Part shown: in pieces, positions 1 to 10,828 of the stretch
How the letters are laid out: each line of letters opens with the position of its first letter
Position numbering within the stretch: position 1 is the stretch's first letter
Assembly: GCA_031772625.1 (NCBI GenBank)
Contig: CM062819.1
Span: forward strand, 1,228,501,070 to 1,228,565,069
Length of the DNA: 64,000 nt
DNA from: Pinus tabuliformis
Lineage: Eukaryota; Streptophyta; Pinopsida; Pinales; Pinaceae
Direction of reading: 5' to 3'
Notes under the pieces: generated by a model
Database searches by the model: none
What the model saw: only the letters and a program-made list of their open reading frames with translations
What the model was told of the DNA's origin: nothing
Position numbers and translations under genes: made by a program

Positions 1-600
1 AAACCCAAATCTCGAAAGATGATACATAAAACATGCCAATTCATATTATAAAGTGCTTTAAAGAGATTTATATTAAGTAGAATATGAGGTTTCTTTATGA
101 TTTTCAGGCAATGTGTGGCTTCATGAGCTACCATAATTTTATCTCACATTTTTCAACCTTCAACAAAGCATTTTTGCTTCAAATAAATGAGATTTGGGAG
201 AATAGCCTTGAGTCGATTAGCTATAATTTTGGTGATGATTTCATATACAACAATACATAAATATATAGGCCTACATCCGTTCAAGTCCTCCACCTTATCT
301 TTTTTAGGCACCAATGTTAGGAAAATAGCATCAAAGACTTTGAGAATGGATCGGTATTGTCGATATTTTTCCACTAATTGCTAAACATCATGCCCAATTA
401 TTAGCCAACACACCTAAAATAATTTAATGGTGAATCCATCCATTCTAGGTAATTATTGTTTGGAAATTTCTTTTATCGTGGCTTCAACTTTGTTGAGGAA
501 ATTGACTCTGAACAAGGCTTTATTATGTTCTTGAGGGATCATTTTATGGATGTACTTGATTATGCATTGAATCACCATTTACCTATTGATTGAGGGCTTG
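1..600 (-). pseudogene. LINE (L1-type) reverse transcriptase, broken, runs off left edge
   Basis: Minus-strand reading at 153-374 gives a block with CRPIYLCIVVYEIITKIIAN, the typical plant LINE RT region 'RPISL.NV.YKI..K.LANRL'. It is followed leftwards by QKCFVEG and, near base 1, by LLNINLFKA, corresponding to the first catalytic motif region of LINE RT, where the usual Asp is replaced. The domain continues past the left end of the window. It lies downstream of the endonuclease and ORF1 remains on the same strand, so it belongs to one element. Stops and frame changes show it is dead. In the family this RT carries out target-primed reverse transcription. Family call is firm; the right boundary of the domain is approximate. 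Confidence 0.85.
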
Positions 601-1149
601 GAGGGAATATTTTGGAAGAATCGATTAAGTTCTAGGGAGATATTCTCGTGGGTTTAAAAATTTTCACCTTCATTCTTTTTAAGGGAAGATATACGATTAT
701 GATAGAGATGCTAGATCATAGAGTTGTGGAAAAAGGAAATGTTTTATTCTCCTTCTTTGAGCCATAGAACTCAAGATTTTTGTTGCCATAGGATTTCTTC
801 ATGATTCCTCTCTTCCTCCAAATCATGAAGATTGAAATCCTCTTCTTTTATTAATGTATCTAACTTGCCAAATAAAATAGACTCTTGCTAGATCACTTCC
901 ATTTTTGCTCTAGTTTGTTCTTTTCCTCTAGGATGTTTCAAAGTTTAACTTTGTTCTAGCTTTTGGGCTCCATTTTATATTTTTGATATTTTGATGGAGT
1001 CTAACAATTACTAATATTTTCAAATCTCCTAAATTTTCCCTCAATTTTTTTGTATTCTCTTGGAAATATAGGTGGTGCAACCAAAAATTTTCAAACTAGA
1101 AAGGTTTGTTACAAGGTTGGTATTTCAAGTCTATGCTCAATCAGATGAG

Positions 1150-1835
1150 GTAGTGGTTTGAACTACAACTTGGGAGTATGGGTGCATTTGAAAATAGATC
1201 CCACCTAATTATGTCCTCTTAAATTAGAAAGTGATCCATTTTTTAATCCACCTATTGCATTCCTTCACGCCTGTTATTCCAGGTGAAAGTGCCATTTTTT
1301 GTTTTGATGTCAATAAGTTGTGAATATGTTGTTTTTTCCTGGAAAGGTATGAAATCCAAAACCAGTCTCTTTATGTCGCCCCCCTTCTTGTTTCATGATT
1401 TGATGAGGTTAAAATCACCACCAAGTATCCATGGGGAGAGAGAGAGGAGGTTTCAAGTGTTGATAATAGGGTGAAGGAAGAGGGGTTTATCTTCAAGGGT
1501 GGTGGGGCCATAGACATTGGAAAGGTAATATGATCTGGCTAAACCAATGAGATGGAATTGAATGGTGAGCATGTCAAAGGTGGAAAAGATATTGAGAATA
1601 TGAATGTCATGATCACTCTAGATGATAGCCAAACCTCCAGAAAATCCTTGTGCATATATGGCAACCACTTAACAATTTCTTCCCCATTTTCTTAGCGTGG
1701 TGGTTAGTGATTCACTAGAAGTTTTGGTTTTTTGAATCATCATTATTACAAGATTTTTAGGGATCCATTTTTCTTTAAGAAGCCTCCTTTTCCCTTACAG
1801 TTGAGGCCCCTAATAACTCAAGAGATGATTTTCAT
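1150..1835 (-). pseudogene. LINE ORF2 start and APE-type endonuclease, broken
   Basis: The minus strand begins with an ATG at 1835 reading MKIIS, a stop, then VIRGLN. This is the classic start of plant LINE ORF2 (MKIISWN.RGLN) with the Trp codon turned into TGA. Further on, at about 1400-1440, the reading WILGGDFNLI? (complement of 'accaccaagtatccatgg') contains the GGDFN motif of apurinic-type endonucleases that nick target DNA. The frame is interrupted repeatedly between the two motifs. Upstream on the same strand is ORF1 and downstream is the RT, the expected LINE order. The start was chosen from this motif, not from ORF length. Confidence 0.85.
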
Positions 1836-1913
1836 CGTGGGGATATTCTAGAGGAACAAAATACTTCGGTGGTTACTCTGATTCACCATGAATTGACCGA
1901 CTTACCCCCTGAT

Positions 1914-3400
1914 TCATCCAAGAGTTACAAAATTACCTTTTCGGCCTTGCTTATTTTCATCCCTATGATGTTTTCTTAAGTATTTCAATAAGTGGGCTTG
2001 TATGGAAAGTGTAATAATGTTGGAAACTCTTGAATTTGATCTCAAGTCTACATGGAAATTTTTGAGATATGTGCAACCATACGAACAGGATTGATCTTCT
2101 GAGAGAGATAGGAGGTCTTTTTGCTTCCACGCTTTATCTAACTCTAATAGGTTGAGTGATTCAAGATTCATTTCTTTGCATTGGTCTGAGGCATAATCCA
2201 CCCCTTCCATCACGGAGGATAGAACTAGTGGCCAGAGGGGCGGGAAACAAAAGGAGGATGGGGGTGACATGGTGGAGGTGGAGGGTTTAAATAGCGAGGG
2301 TAGTGGGGGGTAAACAAAGAATGGGTGTACGTTGGAGGTCTAGGTGGGAAAGAGGAGTCCTGTATAATTATTTTAGGAGGTTTCTTGGATGGAGGGGGAT
2401 CATAGGATTGGAGAGATGAAAACGAATCATATTAATGAGACATAGTTTATTTCGCATTAGAGTTGGGGGACTATGGAGGAGGAGCTTTAGGGTTCCTTCA
2501 CTTGTTTTATACTTCAATGAAACCCTCATTATCAGAAGTAGGAGGTGAAATTAGTGTTTACAATTGCGTTTAGAAAAGGAAAGTTGCAATAGAGAAGGTC
2601 ATATTCATGGCATCTGTGCCAGTGGAAGGGGATGTGCTTGTAATTAAAAGTCTACTTTCATCTTGGTAGTAAATATGATATATTCTGGGAGTGGTTTTGA
2701 AATTTTCATATTAAACACAAATGTAGGAATAGGAGATATACCTATCTTACTTGGTCACTTCAGAGAATTTGACAATGTTTCTAAGAGTGTTTATGAAACC
2801 AGTGAGAGTTTCTTCATCCTATAATTCCAATGACAGTGAGTACAACTAGAGCCAGAGTGGAGCCACTATAAAGTATACCTTGTCTAGCATAAAATGTTCT
2901 ATACAAAAGTGAAAATATAGCCCTTCCGAACTAAAAAATATTTCCCATTCTTGAATACCCATTTCTAGTCCTCTAGGTTGGCGAATATAATAGTGAAGAA
3001 ACCCTTAACACCCAATTCAGGGTTGATTTGACATTTGGGTTTCCACTTGATTTGGACTAGTGAGATAGGGATTTTTCTTAAATCCATATTCACATAAATT
3101 TCTCTATGAGCACATGATCTCGCATATACTTTATATATTCTCCAAATATCAAATCTGTGGTCTATTGTAGTTTTTATGAGGAAGCTATTGGGTCATTGTT
3201 TCCCTGGTTGGATAAGAGGATGTTAGATATTGAGGTGATATCCATTAGGGATAGAGCTAGAAGAGGTGGGGTTGGTAGTAGAGGGTTGTCCCGAAATATT
3301 TCCACATCCAACAATGCTACCATAAGGAGTTTCACTCCCTCCATTGGAATTTTCCATAGGAATAACGAAAGAGTTGAGTGCCAAGAACATTGCAACTAGG
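1914..3400 (-). pseudogene. LINE ORF1 (DUF4283-type RNA-binding protein), broken
   Basis: Minus-strand translation of about 2690-3080 yields, across frame shifts, GFFTIIFANLEDRKW-like and later DEETLTGFINTL...NIVKFSEVT. This is the DUF4283 block found at the N terminus of plant L1 ORF1 proteins, which bind the element RNA. 2280-2600 reads as a proline/serine-rich stretch and 1914-2270 is an open 118-codon tail. A 73-codon open frame at 3174-3395 may be the N terminus. ORF1 ends about 80 bp before the ORF2 start, the normal arrangement. Many in-frame stops. Domain recognition is by pattern and should be confirmed by a profile search; exact ends are uncertain. Confidence 0.7.
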
Positions 3401-4850
3401 GTTTAAAGGCAAAAACAATTCTTCAAAAAATTCCCCTTTATTAATAATATTTATTAAATTAATATTAATTTATTAAATATTAAAGGACAAAATATTTAAT
3501 TTTCTTTATAACTTTTCTTTATATAGAAATAAATAAAAAATATTTATAATTTTTTTTTTTAATTTGTATTACTATGATATATTTATCCATTGAGTTTTAA
3601 AATCTCAGTAAATCAATAAATCGTTTGTCCATATCCTTACGAATTTAAAATGAGTTATTCAAATTTGATTTAATTTTTTAATTATGCCATAAGGCATTCC
3701 CTCTGGGAAGAACTCCCATAGTTGCCGCTCTATATTCTTCTACATCATTAAATTCAATGCTAGAGGAATGAAAGTTCTTTGACCCTTAAATCCCAATCAT
3801 TTAACTGTCAACTAAATCTTGATTTGTGCAACATTCAACTTTTTAATCTTTATTATAACCCATAAAAATATTGCAGGGGACCAAAAAAGTAAATACACAA
3901 GCCATCGCTCCACCAAGGAGCTGAAATACCAAGGAATAACATAGTTTCATGTCCAAGTTCCTAGCCCTCAGATGTCAACCCTCGGGACAAGAAGACAACC
4001 GTGTTGGAGCAAGTTTTCATACTGAATAACTGAATAAGCGTAATGAGAGTTTTCAGGTTCTTCTCGGTCCATGGAAAAAGTCCATTCCCGCTAACAAGTT
4101 TCTCTAGGGTTTATCAGAATTTCAAAGTCATATTTATATATGGGGGTTTTTCATTGTAGTTATATTTCTATTTTCTTAAATGTACCAGCGGTTGGACCAA
4201 TCTTGAACACTTACGACAGTGTCTTATATAATGATATATTTACTATGCATTTAGGAAATCTTTTTATAGTTAAAAAAAAAAGTTCTTTTTATGAAATTTA
4301 TGATTTGCTATTATATTTCTAATATTTACTCTATGTATTTGCGTTTTTATTTTTATCGATACTATAAATTTTCAGGTATTTTGTTTCCTTTGATTACTAC
4401 CAAAGTTTGCATTGTTGTAAGAGTATTGTTTTTCAATAATTTCTTCCTCGATTGAGAAAGCGGCTAGAGGACTGTGTTTACCATTTTACTTGTTCTCCCA
4501 AAGACTCTCGTTTGGTAAATTTTGTCTACAAACTTTGTCTTTAGTTGAAGCACATTTCTCCTATATTTTATAAATTAGAAAATATTTTTCTAATTTTTCA
4601 AAATCTTATTTCTTATTTTTCATTAGTTGAGAGCCTTGATGTGACATAATTACCTTCATAAACGGGGATTTATTTTTGGTATTTTTCATTTCCTAACAAA
4701 TCATTTAAAAAAAAAAAAAAAAACTAACTAATACTAATTTTGAAAGTGGTCATTTTGTTGGTGAGTGCTCTAACACTAACATTGTTATGCTTGCCATTGC
4801 TACTACTTTTCCCAATGATGCCAGAACTGATGGGGTCCAGGTCCCTTATG
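3401..4850. other. No recognisable gene; AT-rich sequence with one exon-like GC-richer patch
   Basis: AT-rich DNA with homopolymer runs (A-run at about 4708-4723). The stretch 3700-4120 is more balanced in composition and reads like an untranslated or exon-like patch, but I find no protein family in any frame. Nothing else can be supported. Confidence 0.5.
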
Positions 4851-4855
4851 TAAGA

Positions 4856-4966
4856 GAGGGGGTGGGGGTTGGGGAGGCTAGGGGGAGGTGGCTAAACAAA
4901 TATCCATAATATTGATACATTGTGCGAAGTGTGGAGGAAGAAACGAGGGGGTGGGTGGGGGCTGAA
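4856..4966 (+). repeat. G-rich tract with G-quadruplex potential
   Basis: Two clusters of G runs, about 4856-4890 and 4946-4966. The first has four runs of four or five G separated by short loops, which meets the usual sequence rule for a G-quadruplex. Each cluster is followed by a copy of a 'ttgatacattgtgc'-type segment, so the cluster plus segment looks like a short direct repeat. Confidence 0.6.
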
Positions 4967-4978
4967 CAAATCTCCACA

Positions 4979-5064
4979 ACATTGATACATTATGCAGTGT
5001 GTGGAGGTGCGAAGGAAGATTTCTTCCTCCACACCTCTACACTCCGCACAATGTATCAATGTTT
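4979..5064. repeat. Near-perfect palindrome, arms of about 42 bp
   Basis: 4979-5020 and 5022-5064 are reverse complements with few mismatches; both contain 'attgatacat' and 'tgtggaggtg' type blocks. The axis at about 5021 coincides with the left end of the large direct repeat that starts at 5019. A further partial direct copy lies at 4910-4948. It could fold into a hairpin or mark a junction from rearrangement. Confidence 0.8.
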
Positions 5065-6722
5065 CCAGTGAGTAGGGATAGTTATTTTCAGCGAGTATTC
5101 AATTATGAACATGGCTTCTTGCTAAATTTATATCTTAATCAAGTCTATATTGAGAAATTAGGTGTCTTCATTATGATTATGCTTGAAATTTATTTACATT
5201 CATTACAACTTTGTCAGTGGACATGATTAGTCTTGTGCATATAAACATTTTCAATGCACTTAAATACAAGGATTCTCACTATAATTGGGAGCCAAATTAT
5301 TCAGTACTCAATACATAATTTCACAATGCTTAATATCAAGAGTTGCAGTCAAATATAGTAAGTATAAGTGAATTATAATATTAGGTTTTAAGTGTTCCCA
5401 ACTCATCCTTTGATCAACCGCACTAAGAGGTGGTCAACAATAATGATGTGTGGTGAGCCCTCTGAAGTGCAATTAATTGCTCTGCATAGGTAGGCCTATC
5501 ATGGTGATGATATATCAACTCCTTCTCATTAGAACCTAGAGGTTGGTAACCTTTTTTTATGATATCAATGAAATAAAAAAGAATACTCAAAGTTGTAAGA
5601 GGGACAAGAAAGAGATCACAACTAAACTGCAAATTTTTTATTTTTTTTTATAAGAGATCACGAAAGCTGTACCTAGTGGCCAACACCACAGAGGAAGACA
5701 TATTTGCTAATTCCACAACTGCTAAGAAATCTCTCTCGGTGCTAGAGTTCTTTTCTCAATAGTCTTTCTTTTACTTCTCTTGAAGAAAGCTATTCCCAGT
5801 AGCCAACACCACAAATAAAGACATGTTCACCAATTCCACAGCTAATATCAAATCTCTCACGGTGCTAGAGTTATTTTTTCAATATCCTTTTTTTTACTAG
5901 TTTTGAAGTGATGAAAGCCAACGCTCCATCTATTTGTTACTATCTGCACAAAGAACAAAAGTTACCAACTTCATATCAGCTACTGAAAAAAAAAAAAAAA
6001 GAACATGGAAAACACTAATGATGTTAGCGGTAAATAACAATGTGGTCTTTTGAATAGTTTCAAGGATCATGAAGGAACTAATATAGAGGTGACTCGACAG
6101 TCATAAGAGAAAGATGAGAAATTTTCTCAAGAAGCGGTGTAGTTGATGCTTTTCTTGGGTTCAATTTCCAGATTAGAGATATTTGCAGTTTTATTCAAGG
6201 GTAGATCTTAATTCACATAAAGTTCAAAATTTATTTACAAAATTGTTATAGTCCTTTGTAGACACATATTTCAAACTAAAAAAAAATAAAAAATTATTGA
6301 TTATGGTTGTCTATATCATGAGGAAGTGATAAAGGAAATATGGAGGAATTGTACCAAAATAACCTCTAAGTTCGAAGGTAGAAAATCATGATCTATTTCT
6401 TTATTGACGAGGGATTCATGTTGGCATAATCACACAAGGTATTTAACTTCAACATAGTCCTCATGATTTTTAAGGCTCAAAGAAGTAGTATTGTAGTAAG
6501 ATTTCATTGTAGCATGGTCGATGGATGTCATAAAATCATTTGGACTTGTTAATGACTAAATTCTCATGGGACCACAAATGTCAATATGTACAATTTCCAC
6601 ATCCATGTTTTTTTTTCATCCAACCTTTTTTGTCAAATTTATTCCTATGTTTCTTGTCTAAAATGCAAAAATCACAATAATTATTTCATGTTTTTACTAG
6701 TCAAATAGATGAGTTGGTTGAT
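5019..6722 (-). repeat. Large direct repeat copy A (degenerate Ty1/copia segment)
   Basis: This 1.7 kb block matches 6952-8650 along its whole length with scattered substitutions and small indels. Both begin at 'atttcttcctcc' and part company after 'tttttactag'. It contains the copia integrase remnant (6380-6680) on the minus strand and an internal ~120 bp tandem duplication around 5660-5900 ('gccaacaccaca' recurs). It lies 1933 bp from copy B, start to start. Confidence 0.85.
6380..6680 (-). pseudogene. Ty1/copia gag-pre-integrase and integrase N-terminal fragment, copy A
   Basis: On the minus strand 6600-6680 reads YCDFCILDKKHRNKF, matching the Cys-rich GAG-pre-integrase block (C..C..GK..R..F) ahead of copia integrases. 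After a frame change, about 6400-6590 reads VEIVHIDICGPM, the start of the copia integrase core with its first catalytic Asp, then NDFMTSIDHATM, the region of 'YF.TFIDD'. Later reading is interrupted by stops. I could not find RT or RNase H nearby, so only this part of a copia pol survives. Strand and family are well supported; activity is excluded. Confidence 0.75.
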
Positions 6723-6823
6723 AACACATCCAAAATAAAAACAAAAATCAATTTTATAAGATACTAGAATTAAAATTAAGTTGTCACATTGTCATAAGCT
6801 CGAATATCCAATTTATAATTATA

Positions 6824-6864
6824 ATTATTATTAGTAGTAGTAGTAGTAGTATTAGTATTATTAT
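6824..6864. repeat. TAG/TAT trinucleotide microsatellite
   Basis: Runs of 'tagtag' and 'attatt' triplets between copies A and B, simple-sequence expansion. Confidence 0.8.
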
Positions 6865-6951
6865 AGCATATCATGATTGATAGTGTGTTGAACATGTGAA
6901 TATAATTTGTGCAGTGGTTACATGGTATTTGGTTTTTGGGTATTTGGTAAA

Positions 6952-8650
6952 TATTTCTTCCTCCATACCTCTACACTCTGCATAATGTATCAATGTTTCT
7001 TGTCAGTAGCTATAATTATTTTTAGTTAGTATTAAATTATGAAGATGGCTTCTTGCTAAATTTATATTTTAATCAAGTCTATATTGATAAATTAGGTGTC
7101 TTCATTGTGATTATTCTTCAAATTTACTTACATTCATTACAACTTTGCTATCAGACATGATTACTCTCGTGCATATAAACATTTTCAATGCACTTAAATA
7201 CAAGGATTCTCACTATAAACGGAAGCCAATTATTCAGTACTCAATACATAATTTCACAATGATTAATATCAAGAGTTGCAGTCAAATATAGTAAGTATAA
7301 GTGAATTATAATATTATGTTTCGAGTGTTCCCAACTCATCCTTTGATCCACCACATCAAGAGGAGGACAATGATAACAATGTGTGGTGAGCCCTCTGAAG
7401 CCCAACTAATTGCTCTACATAGGTAGGCCTGACATGGTGATGATATATCAACTCCTGCTCATTAAAACCTAGAGGCTGGTAACATTTTTTTATGATATCA
7501 ATGAAATAAAAAAGAATACCCAAAGTTGTAAGAGGGACAAGGAAGAGATCACAACTAAACTACAAATTTACTTTTTTCTATAAGAGATCAAGAAAGCTAT
7601 GCCCAATAGCCAACACCACAGAGCAAGACATGTTCGCCAATTCAACAATTGCTACCAAATGTCTCTCGATGTTGGAGTTATTTTCTCAATATCCTTGCTT
7701 TTACTACTCTTGAAGAAAGTTATGCCCAGTACACAACACCACAGAGAAAGACATGTTAACCAATTCCACAGCTGATACCAAATATCTCTCGGTGCTGGAG
7801 TTATTTTTGCAATATGCTTGTTTTTACTACTCTTGAAGTGATTAAATACACCACTCCGTATATTTTTTACTGTTTTCACAAAGAACAAAAGTTACCAACT
7901 TCATATCAGCTAATAAAAAAACAAGAACGTGGAAGACACCAACAATATTAGTGGTAAAGAACAATGTCATCTTTTGAATAGTTTCAAGGATCATGAAGGA
8001 AATAATATAGAGGCGACTCAATAGTCAGAAGAGAAACACATGAAATTTTATCAAGAAGAGGTGTAGTTGATGCTATTCCTAGGTTCAATTTCCTGATTGG
8101 AGATATGTGCAGTTTTATTCAAGGGTAGATCTTAATTTACATAAAATTCAAAATTTATTTACAAAATTGTTATATTCCTTTGTATACACATGTTTCAAAC
8201 TATAAAAAAAACAAAAATGGTATTGATTAAGGTTGTCTATATCATGAGGAAGTGATCAAGAAGAAATATGGAGGAATTGTACCAAAACAACCTCTGATTT
8301 CGAAGGTAGCAAATCACGATCTATTTCTTTATTTATGAGGGATTCATGTTGGCATAATCAGACAAGGTATTTAACTTCAACATAGTCCTTATGATTTTTA
8401 TGGCTCAAAGAAGTAGCATTGCAGTAATATTTCATCGTAGCAAGGTCGATGGATTCCATAAAATCATTTGGACTTCCCAATGACTAAATTATCATGGGAC
8501 CACAAAGGTCACTATGTACAATTTCCACATGCATGTTTTTTATTCATCCAACAGTTTTTGTCAAATTTATCCCTATGTTTCTTATCTAAATTGAAAAATT
8601 AACAATAATTCTTTCATGTTTTTACTAGTGAGATAAACGAGTAGGTTATA
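6952..8650 (-). repeat. Large direct repeat copy B (degenerate Ty1/copia segment)
   Basis: Collinear with 5019-6722. It has the same palindrome-arm start (ctctacactctgcataatg), the same internal ~120 bp duplication (7590-7830, where 'gaaagctatgcccaa' and 'gaaagttatgcccag' head the two units), and a second copy of the integrase remnant at about 8310-8600 on the minus strand. The minus-strand open frame at 7652-7888 runs through the internal duplication and so shows a repeated ~39-residue pattern; I do not recognise the protein. Confidence 0.85.
8310..8600 (-). pseudogene. Ty1/copia integrase N-terminal fragment, copy B
   Basis: Same minus-strand blocks as in copy A (Cys-rich pre-integrase, then the integrase start), with additional substitutions such as loss of one Cys codon around 8590. 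Its presence at the same offset within the direct repeat shows that the segment was duplicated as DNA after the copia element had already lost its other domains, or that both copies derive from one decayed family. Confidence 0.65.
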
Positions 8651-8845
8651 TAAATTTTGCGGTAGTATTTTTAAACCAAGGTGAGGCGTGGTATTTTGAT
8701 GTAAAAAAATAGAATTTTCATTGTGGTGCTTATGGACCACACTTGATTGATTTTCAAGATAAAATGGTTTAAACTTTGTTGAATGATATCTACATTATTT
8801 TCAATTACATTACATGCATTATATTTACTTGATTAAAATCTCATG

Positions 8846-9362
8846 GATTAAAACAAGAACATGACAGACACTAAGGAGATTAGTGGTAAAGAGCAATGTG
8901 ATATTTTGAATAGTTTCAAGGATCATAAAGGAAACAATACAGAGGTGAGTCAACATTCAAAAGAGAAACACATGCAATTTTCTCAAGAAGAGGTGTAGTT
9001 GATGCTATTCTTGAGTTTAATTTCTAGATTGGATATATGTAATTTTTTATTCAAGGGTAGATATTAATTCACATAGAAATTAAAAATCTATTTACAAAAT
9101 TGTTATAGTCGTCTGTAGACACATGTTTTAATCTATAAAAAATTTCCTTTGTATTGATTAAGGTTGTCTATAGCAGGAGGAAGTGATCAAGAATAAATAT
9201 GGAGGAATTGTACCAAAACCACCTATGAGTTTGAAGGTAGCAAATCATGATCTATTTTTATTTATTTATGAGGCATTCATGTCATAGGTCTCATGATTTG
9301 TAAGGCTCAAGGAAACAATATTGTAGTAAGATTTCATTGTAGCATGGTCCTTTCCTTTTCTT
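8846..9362. repeat. Partial third copy C of the direct repeat
   Basis: Matches the stretch of copy A beginning at about 5996 ('agaacatgg.a.acac') and ends at 'ttcattgtagcatggtc', the equivalent of about 6520. A short deletion removes part of the unit near 9290. It adds a third ~0.5 kb copy downstream of copy B. Confidence 0.75.
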
Positions 9363-9611
9363 GATATTTTTTTGTCTTTCAATAGTTTTCAAAGAAACAT
9401 TAATTAGTGCTTCATGTTATTTCCTTATGTCGTTTCCTTTGCAACATGTAGTGCGATTGCTAGTTAATTTATTTTTTTAATATAACATCAGTAGAGGTCC
9501 ATGGGGTCTTGGATAGATGGTGATAGGGTGCTATGTTAAGGTACTCCTTGATGTGAATTCATCGGTTCAATTCCTCACCCAAATCGGGGTGATATATTGG
9601 ACATATTGAAG

Positions 9612-9616
9612 ATGTT
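9612..9616. repeat. Target-site duplication of element X, left
   Basis: ATGTT directly before the left LTR; partner ATGTC at 18053-18057 differs by one transition. Confidence 0.75.
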
Positions 9617-10109
9617 TGTAGAGGTAATTTAATTACTTAAATTCCTTAACATAAATTATCAACCTGAGGGTCCGTGGACATGCGAGGCACACGTGCACCA
9701 TATGTGCTATAGATCGGTTTCCAATTTCAAAAGAGAAATCTTAATCTGTTTAAATGAAAAATGCCAATTGACATAGAAATAAATCTATTCTAGAAAACAA
9801 TAAATCATACCACACACCTCCGGAAGTAAAAATCATTTACGAGAATTGAAAGCACACATTTGCATAAATGAAATAACTAATCTAAGCACACTTTTTGAAA
9901 ATCAAAGGAACATCATGTATTCTATAAACTCACAAATTACATTAAAAGGAATATGCAATTATCAACTCAAACTCTACTATTAACTTATCTCATTACATCT
10001 TCAAGTTACATCTCTTGCCATGATTCCAAACCTCACATTCTTTCAAGTTTACACATTAAGAAAATATTTATCCTCTACTACTCTTCTTCTATGAAAGGAG
10101 AATGCTCTA

Positions 10110-10118
10110 TTATTTATA
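10110..10118 (-). promoter_or_regulatory. Putative LTR TATA box (element X)
   Basis: TATAAATAA on the minus strand inside the LTR, in element orientation; the other LTR has a mutated counterpart (ATAAATATT) near 17595. Confidence 0.45.
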
Positions 10119-10519
10119 CAAAATTAAACGAACTACCTCATTAATGGAGATCCACCATTCTCTCCTTAGATCCCTAAAAATATCATCCAATTATACACAT
10201 ATTCTTTTATCCATGATTTTCTCCTATGAGATATGTTTGACACCTATCCCAAATCTCCTCCCAATCTTGAAGAGAATTCGAAATTGATCCTTCGAGATGA
10301 CATTGGAAGCTTCCAAATCACCTACACATGTCACCAAACTCGTTCCTCCTTTAGTTATAAGTAAATACATGTTATTTTTCCAACTTTTGATCATAATTTC
10401 ACTCTAAATACTTGCAACTAATAACTTTGGAAAATACAAAATATGAACCCATATGGTAATGAAAGTTTAGGTTTATGTAATGACAAGGTGATGAAATGAG
10501 GCAATAAAAGTGAGAATGA

Positions 10520-10785
10520 ATGTGAAATTGTCTAGATATCTTCGGCAAAATCACGTAATCAATCTTTTGTCGACGCGTTTCGAACCAACCAGTGTGGTTC
10601 ATCGTCAGGACAAGTTGAAGAACTGATCAGGCTAAGCTTGATTAAATAGAGTGTGCAGAGACTCCAACGGCTATATTTCAATGGCTAATTTTGACCTGAG
10701 GATCAAAGTCAAACCCTTGATTTTTATTAATAGAAGCATATAATTAATTATTATTAGTTAATTGAGTAATAAATATAATTGTATG
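10520..10785. repeat. Segment present in only one LTR of element X
   Basis: The left LTR has about 260 bp between 'gtgaaattgt' and 'aattgtatgac'; the right LTR reads straight through ('gtgaaagtgtatgac'). The short repeat AATTGT at both ends fits either a deletion in the right LTR between microhomologies or an insertion with target duplication in the left one. The segment includes a 'gtcgacgcgtttcgaacc' block with four CpGs, unusually many for this AT-rich DNA. Confidence 0.7.
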
Positions 10786-10815
10786 ACATTTTGAAGACAT
10801 CTTGGAGACCCAACA

Positions 10816-10828
10816 TACCCCCCAATTG
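10816..10828 (-). promoter_or_regulatory. Polypurine tract of element X
   Basis: Minus strand reads TTGGGGGGTA immediately before the LTR start TGTTGGG, the standard primer for plus-strand DNA synthesis. It fixes the minus-strand orientation. Confidence 0.75.

Larger units (their letters stand above)
9617..10815 (-). repeat. Element X, left LTR (3' LTR of the minus-strand element)
   Basis: 1199 bp. TG...CA ends. Collinear with 16748-18052 except for about 260 bp (10520-10785) present only here and 317 bp present only in the other LTR. A TATA-like box (TATAAATAA) lies on the minus strand at 10110-10118. The extra segment contains a hairpin-forming GAACCA...TGGTTC block at about 10580-10602. 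Confidence 0.9.

Noticed and set aside
1283..1474. 63-codon plus-strand frame
   Set aside because: Antisense of the LINE endonuclease GGDFN region.
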